A DNA stretch of 64,000 nucleotides from assembly GCA_947382415.1 (NCBI GenBank), contig CANCYO010000005.1, forward strand, positions 1 to 64,000. Direction: 5' to 3'. Shown here one piece after another: positions 35,114-43,246 of this stretch. Within the stretch, counting starts at the first letter, position 1, and each line of letters starts with the position of its first letter. The position numbers and the translations under genes were made by a program. This DNA comes from an uncultured Lachnospiraceae bacterium (GTDB lineage: Bacteria; Bacillota; Clostridia; Lachnospirales; Lachnospiraceae). The notes beneath the pieces are model-generated. The model was not told where the DNA came from and did not search any database. It saw nothing but the letters and a program-made list of their open reading frames with translations.

Positions 35114-36018
35114 TAGCCTGCCGTCAGCGCTGTGAGTATCAACTTATGTAACACATAATCGCCGATGGACAGATCGGTCTGTCCGATACAGGTATAGGTC
35201 TGGGCAATACAGGAAAAGCCGCCAAACGGAAGAAGGATCAGGGAATAGAGCGGCATGAGATTTCCAAGAAGCTTTAACCCTCCCGTAATCTCCAAAAGCG
35301 GCGCGATGACCCGCGGCTCCTTCCCGATCAGCAGATGGGGCAAGAGCATCAGCAGATTAAAGAGCACCATGTAGCCGCCCAGCATCAGCATACTCTGCAG
35401 GGAGGTGCGGATCGACTCATCCAGTGCGCGAAGCAGCTTCTGTGTGCCGGGAGGCTGCAGATTTACGGCGGCTGCCCCATGGGTTCCTGAGGCCTGACAG
35501 AGATTCCGGTACCTGGTGTATCTCAGCAAAAGACCATACAGCAGCGGTATACCATACATGCCAAACAGACAGGGCGCGATCCTGCCACAGCCGATCAGGG
35601 GCAGGGCGAAGCTCACAAAGTAGACGGGGCCGATATTGTTGCAGAAAGCCAGCAGATAAGTTCCCTCCTCCCGGCTTAACATCCCCCGCTCATACAGATC
35701 GGCCACGCATTTTGCACCCATGGGAAAACCGCACATAAAGCCCATGATCATCACATAACACACATTGCGCCGCACGTGGAACAACGGTCTCACAAAAGGA
35801 TAGACCAAAGTGGTAAAGCCTTCGGTGAGCCCCATGCGGATCAGCGTACCGGAGAGTATCATAAAGGGCATCAGCGTGGGAATCATATTGCGATACCAGA
35901 GATCCAGACCCGTGAACGCATAATGGAGACTCAGACGGGAGTTGGTCAGAATACAGAATGTAAGGAGCAAAAAGACTGTTGTATAGAGCAGATCCATAAA
36001 CCTGTTTTTTTTGCACAT
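35077..36018 (-). CDS. YlbJ-like sporulation integral membrane protein
   Basis: A 313-aa protein with about 8 membrane helices. The order MIPTLMPFMILSGTLIRMGL, then MGFMCGFPMGAKCVADLYERG and LAFCNNIGPVYFVSFALP matches the YlbJ family (nucleoside-recognition, or Gate, domain), members of which are needed for spore cortex or membrane processes in Bacillus. Start ATG 36018 is used; ATG 35997 (MDLLYTT) is possible, and both have weak ribosome binding sites. The 3' end overlaps the amidase gene by 37 nt tail to tail with no visible terminator. Confidence 0.8.
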   Translation of the reverse strand: MCKKNRFMDLLYTTVFLLLTFCILTNSRLSLHYAFTGLDLWYRNMIPTLMPFMILSGTLIRMGLTEGFTTLVYPFVRPLFHVRRNVCYVMIMGFMCGFPMGAKCVADLYERGMLSREEGTYLLAFCNNIGPVYFVSFALPLIGCGRIAPCLFGMYGIPLLYGLLLRYTRYRNLCQASGTHGAAAVNLQPPGTQKLLRALDESIRTSLQSMLMLGGYMVLFNLLMLLPHLLIGKEPRVIAPLLEITGGLKLLGNLMPLYSLILLPFGGFSCIAQTYTCIGQTDLSIGDYVLHKLILTALTAGYYLLCLRFHLLR

Positions 36019-36075
36019 AAATTTTTCCGTGGACAGCTATCGTTGATTATATATATGACACAGAAGGGATCAGAC

Positions 36076-37452
36076 ATGCGCCTGGACAGATTTTTATGCC
36101 AATTGAATATGGGAAGCCGCACGGAGGTGAAGAATCTGATCCGCAGAGGACAGGTGACTGTAAACGGGGAGCCTGCCATGTCGCCGGAACAAAAAATTGA
36201 CGAGAATGCGGACAGCGTCATATGCCGTGGACAGCTTCTGCGTTATCAGGCTCATGTCTATTATATGTTGAACAAGCCAAAGGGCGTGGTGTCCGCCACA
36301 AAAGACCATCATGATAAGACCGTGCTGGATCTGCTGCGTCCCACGCTTCCCGAGCAGGACAGGAAGCGGGACATCGCGCCTGTGGGCCGTCTGGACAAGG
36401 ACACGGAGGGACTCCTGCTGCTTACGGACGACGGCGCTCTGGCCCACGAGCTGCTCTCACCCGGCAGGCATGTGAACAAGACCTATCTGGTGGAGACGGC
36501 AAAGCCCCTTGCCGAAGCGGATATCCGCGCACTGGAGTCAGGCGTGGATATCGGAGAGAAGAGAAATACGCTGCCCGCCGCCGTGGAAGTTCTGGAGCCG
36601 GGACTTATCCGGCTCACTATCTGCGAGGGCAGATTCCATCAGGTGAAACGCATGCTGCAGGCCGTGCGCAATGAAGTCATGTCACTGAAACGGGTGGGAT
36701 TTGGACCGCTTGCATTGGACGAACTGCTTCCGCCCGGAACCGCAAGACCACTGACGCAGGAGGAAATTCATGCCCTGCAGTTTCAGCCGTCCATCCGTCC
36801 TCCCGTGCTGGATGACATCGAAGCCGTGATCTTTGATCTGGACGGCACACTGGTGGACTCCATGTGGATCTGGCATGATATCGACGTGGAGTATCTGGGT
36901 CGGTACGGCATCCCCATTCCCGACAGGCTGCAGGCCGACATCGAAGGCATGAGCTTTGACGAGGTGGCTCTTTATTTCAAGGAGCGCTTCGCCATCCCGG
37001 ATACGCCGGAACAGATCAAGGACAGTTGGAATGCCATGGCATGGGATAAATATGAGCGGGAGGTGGGCCTCAAGCCTGGTGTGAAAACTTTTCTGGACGC
37101 CTGCAAAGCCAAAGGAATCAAGCTTGGCATCGCCACCAGCAATTCCCGAAAGCTTTTGGACAATATCTCTCAGGTGCATGGTCTGAAGGATTATTTTAAC
37201 TGTACGCTGACGGGCTGTGAGATCACAAAGGGAAAGCCCGCCCCGGATATTTATCTGGCGGTGGCGGAGAAACTGGGAGTATCTCCCGGGCGTTGTCTGG
37301 TGTTTGAAGATATTATTCCCGGCATCATGGCGGGGAGAAACGCCGGCATGAAGATATGTGCCGTGGAGGACGCCTATTCCGCGGATATCCGCATACAAAA
37401 GCAGACTCTGGCTGATTATTACATCGCGGATTACACCCAGATCATTCTCTGA
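36076..37452 (+). CDS. Fusion: RsuA-family pseudouridine synthase and HAD phosphatase
   Basis: ATG 36076 lies 6 nt after AAGGGA; the open frame extends far upstream without a start signal. The 458-aa product has an S4 RNA-binding domain (MRLDRFLCQLNMGSRTEVKN), an RsuA/RluB synthase domain with catalytic Asp in VGRLDKDTEGLLLLT (about residues 103-117), then from about residue 248 a complete HAD-IA hydrolase: VIFDLDGTLVDS (D254 nucleophile, D256), ATSNSRKL, KGKPAPDIYL and VFEDIIPGIMAG. No stop or frameshift separates the halves. The synthase modifies rRNA or tRNA uridines; the HAD half resembles sugar-phosphate or pseudouridine-5'-phosphate phosphatases. A functional link between the halves is inference. 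Confidence 0.9.
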   Translation: MRLDRFLCQLNMGSRTEVKNLIRRGQVTVNGEPAMSPEQKIDENADSVICRGQLLRYQAHVYYMLNKPKGVVSATKDHHDKTVLDLLRPTLPEQDRKRDIAPVGRLDKDTEGLLLLTDDGALAHELLSPGRHVNKTYLVETAKPLAEADIRALESGVDIGEKRNTLPAAVEVLEPGLIRLTICEGRFHQVKRMLQAVRNEVMSLKRVGFGPLALDELLPPGTARPLTQEEIHALQFQPSIRPPVLDDIEAVIFDLDGTLVDSMWIWHDIDVEYLGRYGIPIPDRLQADIEGMSFDEVALYFKERFAIPDTPEQIKDSWNAMAWDKYEREVGLKPGVKTFLDACKAKGIKLGIATSNSRKLLDNISQVHGLKDYFNCTLTGCEITKGKPAPDIYLAVAEKLGVSPGRCLVFEDIIPGIMAGRNAGMKICAVEDAYSADIRIQKQTLADYYIADYTQIIL

Positions 37453-37542
37453 CCGGATAAGACAGAACAGACATGGGAGAAACAGATAAGGAAACAGATA
37501 AGGAATTGGATAAAGGAGTATTAGATAAAGGAGTACAGGACT

Positions 37543-39525
37543 TTGGACAATACGGGATTTTTACCCGTAAACGCCGCCGATCTGGCGGAGCGCGGGATCG
37601 GACAATTGGATTTTGTCTATGTGACGGGGGACGCCTATGTGGATCATCCCTCCTTTGGGCATGCCATCATCAGCCGCGTATTGGAATCTGGCGGCTACAG
37701 CGTGGGCATCATTGCACAACCGGACTGGAAGGATGAAAAGAGCGTCACCGTTCTGGGCCGTCCGAGACTTGCTTTTCTGATTTCCGGCGGCAATATGGAC
37801 AGTATGGTAAACCATTATTCCGTCTCCAAAAAGCGGCGTTCTCAGGACGCTTACACCCCCGGCGGAGTGATGGGAAAGCGCCCTGACCACGCAACGGTGG
37901 TCTATGGCAATCTCATCCGTAAAAGCTATCGGGACGTGCCCGTTATCATCGGCGGCATCGAGGCCAGTCTGCGCCGCATGGCCCATTATGATTACTGGTC
38001 CGACAGCTTCAAGCGTTCGATTCTTCTGGACAGTCAGGCAGATTTGATCTCCTACGGCATGGGAGAAAAATCCATTCTGGAGATTGCGGACGCCCTTGCG
38101 TCTGGGATCGCCGTGCGGGATATCTGTTTTATCCCGGGCACGGTCTACAAGACAAAGGATCTGTCCGGAATTTATCAGGGGATCACGCTGCCCTCCTATG
38201 ATGAAATGAAGGCGGACAGGACCCTCTATGCCAAAAGCTTTATGACTCAGTACGAAAACACGGATGCCTGCACGGGAAAGCCCCTGATCGAGCCTTATCC
38301 GGGAGGCACATATGTGGTGCAAAATCCCCCCCAGCCGCCCCTCACAACAGAGGAGATGGATGCGGTATATGCGCTCCCCTATATGCGCAGATGGCATCCC
38401 TCCTACGACGCTCAGGGCGGGGTACCCGCCATCGCGGAGATCAAATACTCGCTGATCAGCAATCGCGGATGTTTTGGAGGCTGCAGTTTCTGCGCCCTGA
38501 CCTTCCATCAGGGACGCACCGTTCAGGTGCGAAGCCACGAATCCATTCTGGAGGAAGCAAGACTGCTCACAAAAGAACCGGATTTTAAGGGATATATCCA
38601 TGACGTCGGCGGACCTACGGCCAATTTCCGCCATCCCTCCTGCGAAAAACAGCTCACAAAGGGAGTGTGCCCCCACAGACAATGTCTGTACCCGAAACCC
38701 TGCCCCAATCTCAAAGCGGATCACAGGGATTATCTGAAACTGCTGCGGGCGCTGCGGGCCCTTCCGGGCGTCAAAAAGGTCTTCATCCGCTCGGGCATCC
38801 GTTTTGATTATCTGCTGGCAGACCCGGACGATACCTTCTTCCGGGAACTGGTAGAACATCATGTCAGCGGCCAGCTTAAAGTGGCGCCGGAGCATATCGC
38901 AGACGCGGTTTTATGCCGCATGGGAAAGCCGGAGAACGCAGTCTATGAGCGCTTCACGGCAAAATACAAAAAACTCAATGAGAAGCTGGGAAAAAATCAG
39001 TTTCTGGTGCCGTATCTCATGTCCTCCCATCCCGGCTCCACCTTAAAGGAAGCCGTGGCGCTGGCGGAATATCTGCGGGATCTGGGCTATATGCCCGAGC
39101 AGGTGCAGGATTTTTATCCAACGCCCTCCACGCTGTCCACCGTAATGTACTATACGGGGCTGGATCCCAGAGATATGAAACCGGTGTATGTGTGCCGGAA
39201 TCCCCATGAAAAGGCCATGCAGCGCGCGCTGATCCAGTACCGCAACCCCAAAAACTACGATCTGGTGTACGAGGCGCTGAAACAGGCTCACCGGGAGGAT
39301 CTGATCGGCTTCGATAAAAAATGCCTGATACGCCCCCGAAAAACCGCTGCTGAGAAAAGAACTGCTGGAAAGAATACGGCCGTAGGCAATGCCGCCGGAA
39401 ACAAGGCAACCGGGAAAAAGGTAACCGGAAGTAAAATAACCGGAAACAAGGCAACCGGAAACAAGGCTGCACGGCCCAGGAAAAAAACCATACGGAATAC
39501 GCATCAGAAAAAAGGAAAAGGGTAA
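37543..39525 (+). CDS. YgiQ family radical SAM protein
   Basis: A 660-aa radical SAM protein of the YgiQ/UPF0313 family, function unknown. TTG 37543 is the start, 9-10 nt after AAAGGAG. The N-terminal part (FLISGGNMDSMVNHYSVSKK, VIIGGIEASLRRMAHYDYW) is diagnostic. The SAM [4Fe-4S] motif is NRGCFGGCSFCAL (CxxxCxxC, about residues 310-322). The catalytic part ends at about residue 600, and the last ~60 residues are a Lys-rich low-complexity tail with GNKAT-type repeats (DNA repeat of GGAAACAAGGCAACC, about 39390-39470), suggestive of nucleic-acid or ribosome binding. Confidence 0.93.
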   Translation: MDNTGFLPVNAADLAERGIGQLDFVYVTGDAYVDHPSFGHAIISRVLESGGYSVGIIAQPDWKDEKSVTVLGRPRLAFLISGGNMDSMVNHYSVSKKRRSQDAYTPGGVMGKRPDHATVVYGNLIRKSYRDVPVIIGGIEASLRRMAHYDYWSDSFKRSILLDSQADLISYGMGEKSILEIADALASGIAVRDICFIPGTVYKTKDLSGIYQGITLPSYDEMKADRTLYAKSFMTQYENTDACTGKPLIEPYPGGTYVVQNPPQPPLTTEEMDAVYALPYMRRWHPSYDAQGGVPAIAEIKYSLISNRGCFGGCSFCALTFHQGRTVQVRSHESILEEARLLTKEPDFKGYIHDVGGPTANFRHPSCEKQLTKGVCPHRQCLYPKPCPNLKADHRDYLKLLRALRALPGVKKVFIRSGIRFDYLLADPDDTFFRELVEHHVSGQLKVAPEHIADAVLCRMGKPENAVYERFTAKYKKLNEKLGKNQFLVPYLMSSHPGSTLKEAVALAEYLRDLGYMPEQVQDFYPTPSTLSTVMYYTGLDPRDMKPVYVCRNPHEKAMQRALIQYRNPKNYDLVYEALKQAHREDLIGFDKKCLIRPRKTAAEKRTAGKNTAVGNAAGNKATGKKVTGSKITGNKATGNKAARPRKKTIRNTHQKKGKG

Positions 39526-39549
39526 ATTAAATCAAAAAGGAGAGCAGTC

Positions 39550-40332
39550 ATGAATATTGTTATTATCACCGGTGCGTCCTCCGGAATCGGACGGGAGTTC
39601 GTCCTGCGTATGGATCGCTCCTTTGCTTCCATCGATCAGTTCTGGCTGGTGGCGAGAAGCCGCGATAAGCTCACAAAGCTGGCAGCCGGCCTGCGCCACA
39701 AAAGCCGGATATTTGCCCTGGATGTGACCAGCAACGCGCAGTTGGAACGGCTTGAAACGGCAGTCAGGAGAAGCAACGCCAGGGTGCGCATGCTGATCAA
39801 CTGCGCGGGTTATGGGATCATGGGGGCCTTTGCGGAGCAGGAGCGCAAGTCGGAAACCGGCATGGTGCGCTTAAACTGTGAGGCACTGACCAATATCACC
39901 CATCGCATGATTCCCTATATGAGGCGCGGAAGCCGTATTATCCAGATGGCCTCAAGCGCCGCGTTCCTGCCCCAGACAGACTTTGCGGTCTACGCCGCCA
40001 GCAAGGCCTATGTGCTCCGTTTTTCCCAGGCGCTGGGGGAAGAACTGCGGGAGAGAGGCATCTATGTGACCAGCGTCTGTCCGGGTCCCGTGGATACGCC
40101 CTTTTTTGACATCGCAGAGCGGACAGGTAAAACCCTTGCCATCAAGAAATACACCATGGTGCAGCCCGACAGGGTGGTGGAGAAGGCATTGCGGGACTCT
40201 CTGCACAGACGGTCAAAATCTGTGTACAGTCTGCCCATCAAAGGCGTGGAGCTGTTGGCCTGGATCGTACCCCATCAACTGGCGCTGAAATGTATGCGAA
40301 AGATGAAAGTTCTGAACGAAGGGATAAAATAA
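39550..40332 (+). CDS. Short-chain dehydrogenase/reductase
   Basis: A 260-aa classical SDR. The NAD(P) motif ITGASSGIGREF (residues 6-17), NCAGYG, the catalytic Ser in QMASSAAFLP and YAASKAYVL (Tyr/Lys) are all present, and CPGPVDTPFF follows. The C-terminal portion (GVELLAWIVPHQLALKCMRK) is hydrophobic. Related clostridial proteins are annotated as general oxidoreductases; substrate unknown. ATG 39550 follows AAGGAGAG. The next gene starts 2 nt after its stop, so the two are probably co-translated. Confidence 0.9.
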   Translation: MNIVIITGASSGIGREFVLRMDRSFASIDQFWLVARSRDKLTKLAAGLRHKSRIFALDVTSNAQLERLETAVRRSNARVRMLINCAGYGIMGAFAEQERKSETGMVRLNCEALTNITHRMIPYMRRGSRIIQMASSAAFLPQTDFAVYAASKAYVLRFSQALGEELRERGIYVTSVCPGPVDTPFFDIAERTGKTLAIKKYTMVQPDRVVEKALRDSLHRRSKSVYSLPIKGVELLAWIVPHQLALKCMRKMKVLNEGIK

Positions 40333-40334
40333 AA

Positions 40335-40919
40335 ATGAAGTTTTCAAGACTGTTTTTGAACGACGACTATAAAGGTACCAGGGATTACCTGAAAATACAG
40401 GGCCGCTATGAGCTGGCCCGCACGATCCTGTATTTTGCCATTTCCCTCAGCCTGTTTATCGCGGGAATCGTGGCCACGGGAGACCGTCTGAATCTGTTGA
40501 CCATCGTGGCTGTGCTGGGCTGTCTGCCTGCCTGTAAGAGCGCCATCGACGCATTTATGTTTCTGCGCTACAAAGGCTGCAGCCCTGAGCACATCGATGC
40601 CATAGAGGCGCATATGGAAGGCCTCTGCGGACTTTACGACAGGATATTTACCTCCTACGACAAAAATTTCCAGGTGGCACATATCACCGTGAAGGGCAAT
40701 ACCCTTTGCGGTTACACACAGGATGAAGCTTTTGACGAGCAGAAGTTTTACACTCATATCACGGATATTCTGAAAAAGGACGGCTTCAGGGATGTGTCTG
40801 TGAAGATTTTCAGTGATATCAATAAATATACGGCACGGCTGGAACAGTTGAAGGAGCTGGACGCGGAGGAACGCAATACCGCGGGTATTGTCAATACCTT
40901 AAACAGTGTGTCCCTGTAG
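40335..40919 (+). CDS. Conserved two-helix membrane protein
   Basis: The 194-aa protein starts at ATG 40335 behind GAAGGGA; the longer frame from 40290 overlaps the SDR gene and lacks a site. Two close hydrophobic segments (about residues 30-50 and 53-76: ILYFAISLSLFIAG, LLTIVAVLGCLPA) form a hairpin, followed by a ~115-residue cytoplasmic domain. I do not recognise the family. It lies between an SDR and an RluA-type synthase, in one likely transcript. Confidence 0.7.
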   Translation: MKFSRLFLNDDYKGTRDYLKIQGRYELARTILYFAISLSLFIAGIVATGDRLNLLTIVAVLGCLPACKSAIDAFMFLRYKGCSPEHIDAIEAHMEGLCGLYDRIFTSYDKNFQVAHITVKGNTLCGYTQDEAFDEQKFYTHITDILKKDGFRDVSVKIFSDINKYTARLEQLKELDAEERNTAGIVNTLNSVSL

Positions 40920-40986
40920 CGGGAGAAGAGCAGATACCGACAGTGTAGAGCGGAAATTATCCACAGTCACAGCAAGAGGGAACGAT

Positions 40987-42087
40987 ATGCAGGAGATGAC
41001 CGTCGGCCCCAATCAGGCCGGACAGAGATTAGACAAGTTTTTGCATAAGTGTCTGCCGGAAGCGCAGAACAGCTTTTTATACAGGATGCTGCGCAAAAAG
41101 AATATAACCCTGAACGGAAAACGGGCGGAAGGAAAAGAGATTCTGACACAGGGAGACGTGGTGAGAATGTTTTTTGCCGAGGAGACTTTTCTGAAATTTT
41201 CAGGGCAGGCCCGGCAGAACTCCCAGACATCCATGTCAGGAAAGCGTAATCCGCAGGGGCAGGATTTACCCAGGCAGGATTCAAATGGGCATGCCTCCTG
41301 TGCGTATGCTTCCCACAGGGATGACGTCAGCGCATATCTTGCCGCCTACAGGCAGCTTGAGGGGATATCTGTGATCTGCGAAGATACGGATATGCTGATC
41401 TTAGACAAGCCCGCGGGCATTTTATCACAGAAGGCCAAAGATTCCGATCTGAGCCTGAATGAATGGTTGATAGGGTATCTGCTGGAGACAGGAGCCATCG
41501 ACGCCCGGGAGCTTCGCACCTTCAAGCCCTCTGTGTGCAACCGTCTGGACCGCAATACCAGCGGACTGGTGCTGTGCGGCAAGACGCTTCCGGGAACGCA
41601 GGCTCTCAGCGCGGCCATCCGCGAGAGGCGGATATCCAAATTCTACCGGACGATCTGCGTGGGAGAGCTGCGGGAAGACATCCGGCTGGACGGATATCTG
41701 CAAAAAGATACAGATGCCAATAAGGTGAATATTCTGACCGTTGATGCGGCGACAGAAAATACGCAATACAGAAAGACTTCTGCGGTCAGCACGGTCTGCC
41801 ATCCCCTTGGTTCCACAGGCCGTTATACCCTGCTGGAGGTGGAGCTCATCACCGGCAAAACCCATCAGATACGGGCACATCTGGCAGGCATCGGCCATCC
41901 TCTGATCGGGGATTATAAATACGGCGACCGGAAGATAAACGATATGCTGAAGACTCAATACGGTCTGGAACATCAGCTTCTCCATGCTTACAGGATCGTC
42001 ATGCCAAAGCAGGAGAGCGCATTTATCGCCCCATATCCCGAACAGTTTAAGTCTCTGGCAAAGGCTCTGGGACTGAATGCCTTTTAA
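40987..42087 (+). CDS. RluA family pseudouridine synthase
   Basis: A 366-aa synthase converting specific RNA uridines to pseudouridine. An S4 domain (GQRLDKFLHKCLPEAQNSFL) is followed by a Gln/Ser/Arg-rich linker (about residues 75-110) and the catalytic domain: LILDKPAGILSQ, the catalytic motif NRLDRNTSGLVLCG (the usual HRLDxDTSG with Asn for His), ITGKTHQIRAHLAGIGHPLI. Target RNA cannot be told. ATG 40987 follows GAGGGA; the GTG-rich extension to 40906 is not supported. recU follows. Confidence 0.92.
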   Translation: MQEMTVGPNQAGQRLDKFLHKCLPEAQNSFLYRMLRKKNITLNGKRAEGKEILTQGDVVRMFFAEETFLKFSGQARQNSQTSMSGKRNPQGQDLPRQDSNGHASCAYASHRDDVSAYLAAYRQLEGISVICEDTDMLILDKPAGILSQKAKDSDLSLNEWLIGYLLETGAIDARELRTFKPSVCNRLDRNTSGLVLCGKTLPGTQALSAAIRERRISKFYRTICVGELREDIRLDGYLQKDTDANKVNILTVDAATENTQYRKTSAVSTVCHPLGSTGRYTLLEVELITGKTHQIRAHLAGIGHPLIGDYKYGDRKINDMLKTQYGLEHQLLHAYRIVMPKQESAFIAPYPEQFKSLAKALGLNAF

Positions 42088-42144
42088 ACCGGAGCATTTT
42101 TTGATGGCATATATTTGACTTGATATCAATTCTTTTGCAAAGGA

Positions 42145-42164
42145 TCCGCCCTGTATGCGGCGGA
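42145..42164 (+). promoter_or_regulatory. Hairpin covering the recU ribosome binding site
   Basis: TCCGCC (42145-42150) pairs with GGCGGA (42159-42164) over an 8-nt loop. The right arm overlaps the GGAG (42162-42165) that lies 9 nt before the recU ATG, so folding would hide the site. Possible translational control, or chance. Confidence 0.35.
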
Positions 42165-42174
42165 GTGGAAGAAA

Positions 42175-42708
42175 ATGGCGACATGGAAATCCAGAGGACT
42201 GCGGGGTTCGACCCTGGAGGATATGATAAACCGCACAAATGAAAAATATATGGAAGCCGGACTGGCGCTGATCCAGAAAATACCCACGCCCATCACGCCC
42301 ATCAAAATAGATAAAGAATCCAGACATATCACTCTGGCCTATTTTGAGAAGAAGAGTACCGTGGACTATATCGGCGCAGTGCAGGGAATCCCCGTGTGCT
42401 TTGACGCCAAGGAATGTGCGGTAGATACCTTCGCACTGCAGAATATCCATGAACATCAGGTGGAGTTTATGCAGAGATTTGAAAAACAGGGCGGCGTGGC
42501 ATTTTTCCTGATCTATTACACACATAAGGAGCTGCTTTATTATCTGCCCTATGAGATGCTGGACTTTTTCTGGCAGAGAGCCAGGGCTGGAGGACGCAAA
42601 AGCTTTCACTTTGATGAACTCAACCCTGACTACATACTGCCCGCAAAACACGGAATCCTTGTGCCTTATCTGGACGCGCTGCAAAAGGATCTGGAAGATC
42701 GGGAGTAA
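42175..42708 (+). CDS. recU: Holliday junction resolvase RecU
   Basis: RecU is the Firmicutes Holliday junction nuclease. The 177-aa product shows the family start RGLRGSTLEDMINRTNEKY, then KIPTPITPIKID and the catalytic PD-(D/E)xK core around TVDYIGAVQGIPVCFDAKE, with the Asp and the Glu-x-Lys-type residues in place. Length agrees with the family (170-200 aa). It stands at the end of the RluA-recU unit, next to the accessory patch that starts at about 42.7 kb. Confidence 0.92.
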   Translation: MATWKSRGLRGSTLEDMINRTNEKYMEAGLALIQKIPTPITPIKIDKESRHITLAYFEKKSTVDYIGAVQGIPVCFDAKECAVDTFALQNIHEHQVEFMQRFEKQGGVAFFLIYYTHKELLYYLPYEMLDFFWQRARAGGRKSFHFDELNPDYILPAKHGILVPYLDALQKDLEDRE

Positions 42709-42713
42709 AATAC

Positions 42714-42750
42714 GGTGTAAAGCTTTAATATTTAATAAAGACTTTACACC
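42714..42750. terminator. Hairpin between recU and the 54-aa gene
   Basis: GGTGTAAAG (42714-42722) / CTTTACACC (42742-42750), 9 bp with an AT-rich loop that can pair further. It could end recU and the convergent small gene, but T-tracts are weak. Its right arm is part of the 23-bp repeat family described separately. Confidence 0.45.
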
Positions 42751-42752
42751 AT
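42730..42752 (-). repeat. 23-bp repeat, copy 1 (inverted)
   Basis: Read on the minus strand it is ATGGTGTAAAGTCTTTATTA plus AAT. It matches copy 2 (42977-42999) at 22 of 23 positions in opposite orientation, so the pair brackets the 54-aa gene as an inverted repeat 224 nt apart. Confidence 0.85.
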
Positions 42753-42760
42753 ATTAATGT

Positions 42761-42925
42761 TCAGCTGCTTTTTTCGTCAGGTACTGTTGCTTCTAAAAGA
42801 ATACTGTCAAATTCGTTTTCAAGCTCTTCTTTTTTGTCTTGTGGTACAAGTTTTAACAATTTTCTTACAAAAACTGTCAGTCTGTTAATGTATCGTAGTT
42901 GTTTGTCAGTCATATTATCGCTCAT
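42761..42925 (-). CDS. Small hypothetical protein (54 aa) within inverted repeats
   Basis: The start is the ATG at 42925, behind GGGAGGTGG on the minus strand. The 54-aa product (MSDNMTDKQLRYINRLTVFV to ATVPDEKSS) is mostly helical with alternating charges and no membrane segment. I do not recognise it. It sits exactly between two copies of a 23-bp inverted repeat, which suggests that the gene and its flanks moved as a small cassette. An antitoxin-like or regulator role is possible but unsupported. Confidence 0.6.
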   Translation of the reverse strand: MSDNMTDKQLRYINRLTVFVRKLLKLVPQDKKEELENEFDSILLEATVPDEKSS

Positions 42926-42976
42926 CTTTCTGCCACCTCCCAACTTGCTTATAAGTTAGTATAGTGGCTTTTCAGG

Positions 42977-42999
42977 ATGGTGTAAAGCCTTTATTAAAT
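42977..42999 (+). repeat. 23-bp repeat, copy 2
   Basis: ATGGTGTAAAGCCTTTATTA plus AAT. It is the inverted partner of copy 1 with a single mismatch. The similarity to copy 3 continues downstream (TTGTCAAGAT here, TTGTCAGGAC at copy 3). Confidence 0.85.
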
Positions 43000-43246
43000 T
43001 GTCAAGATGCTGCATGGCATTTTAAACATAAATTCAGGAATCATCGTTTTATGAATATTGTATATGGGAAGGTTATGATACGAAAAAATATGAACAGTAA
43101 GAAAGTCAGAGGTATCAGGCAGAATCTCAGTGCCATGCCATTATATTTGTTTTGCTGTTTAAGTCATGATATTATTATAGCAGAAGTGATTAAAGACAAA
43201 TTATAAGAAATTTAAGTTGATATGAATTATCGAAATTCTAAGGAAA
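43000..43246. other. AT-rich non-coding stretch
   Basis: Between copy 2 of the repeat and the Rpn nuclease gene I see no supported gene: the one plus-strand frame (42964-43206, 80 codons) has no ribosome binding site, starts inside the repeat and has no recognisable motif. The stretch may be remnant accessory DNA. Confidence 0.5.

Noticed and set aside
37561..38895. 444-codon minus-strand frame
   Set aside because: Antisense shadow of the YgiQ gene, which has clear radical SAM motifs.
41425..42684. 419-codon minus-strand frame across RluA and recU
   Set aside because: Antisense to two recognisable genes; composition is typical of a reverse-strand shadow.
42964..43206. 80-codon plus-strand frame in the accessory patch
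   Set aside because: No ribosome binding site, begins inside the 23-bp repeat, and no recognisable domain; treated as non-coding.
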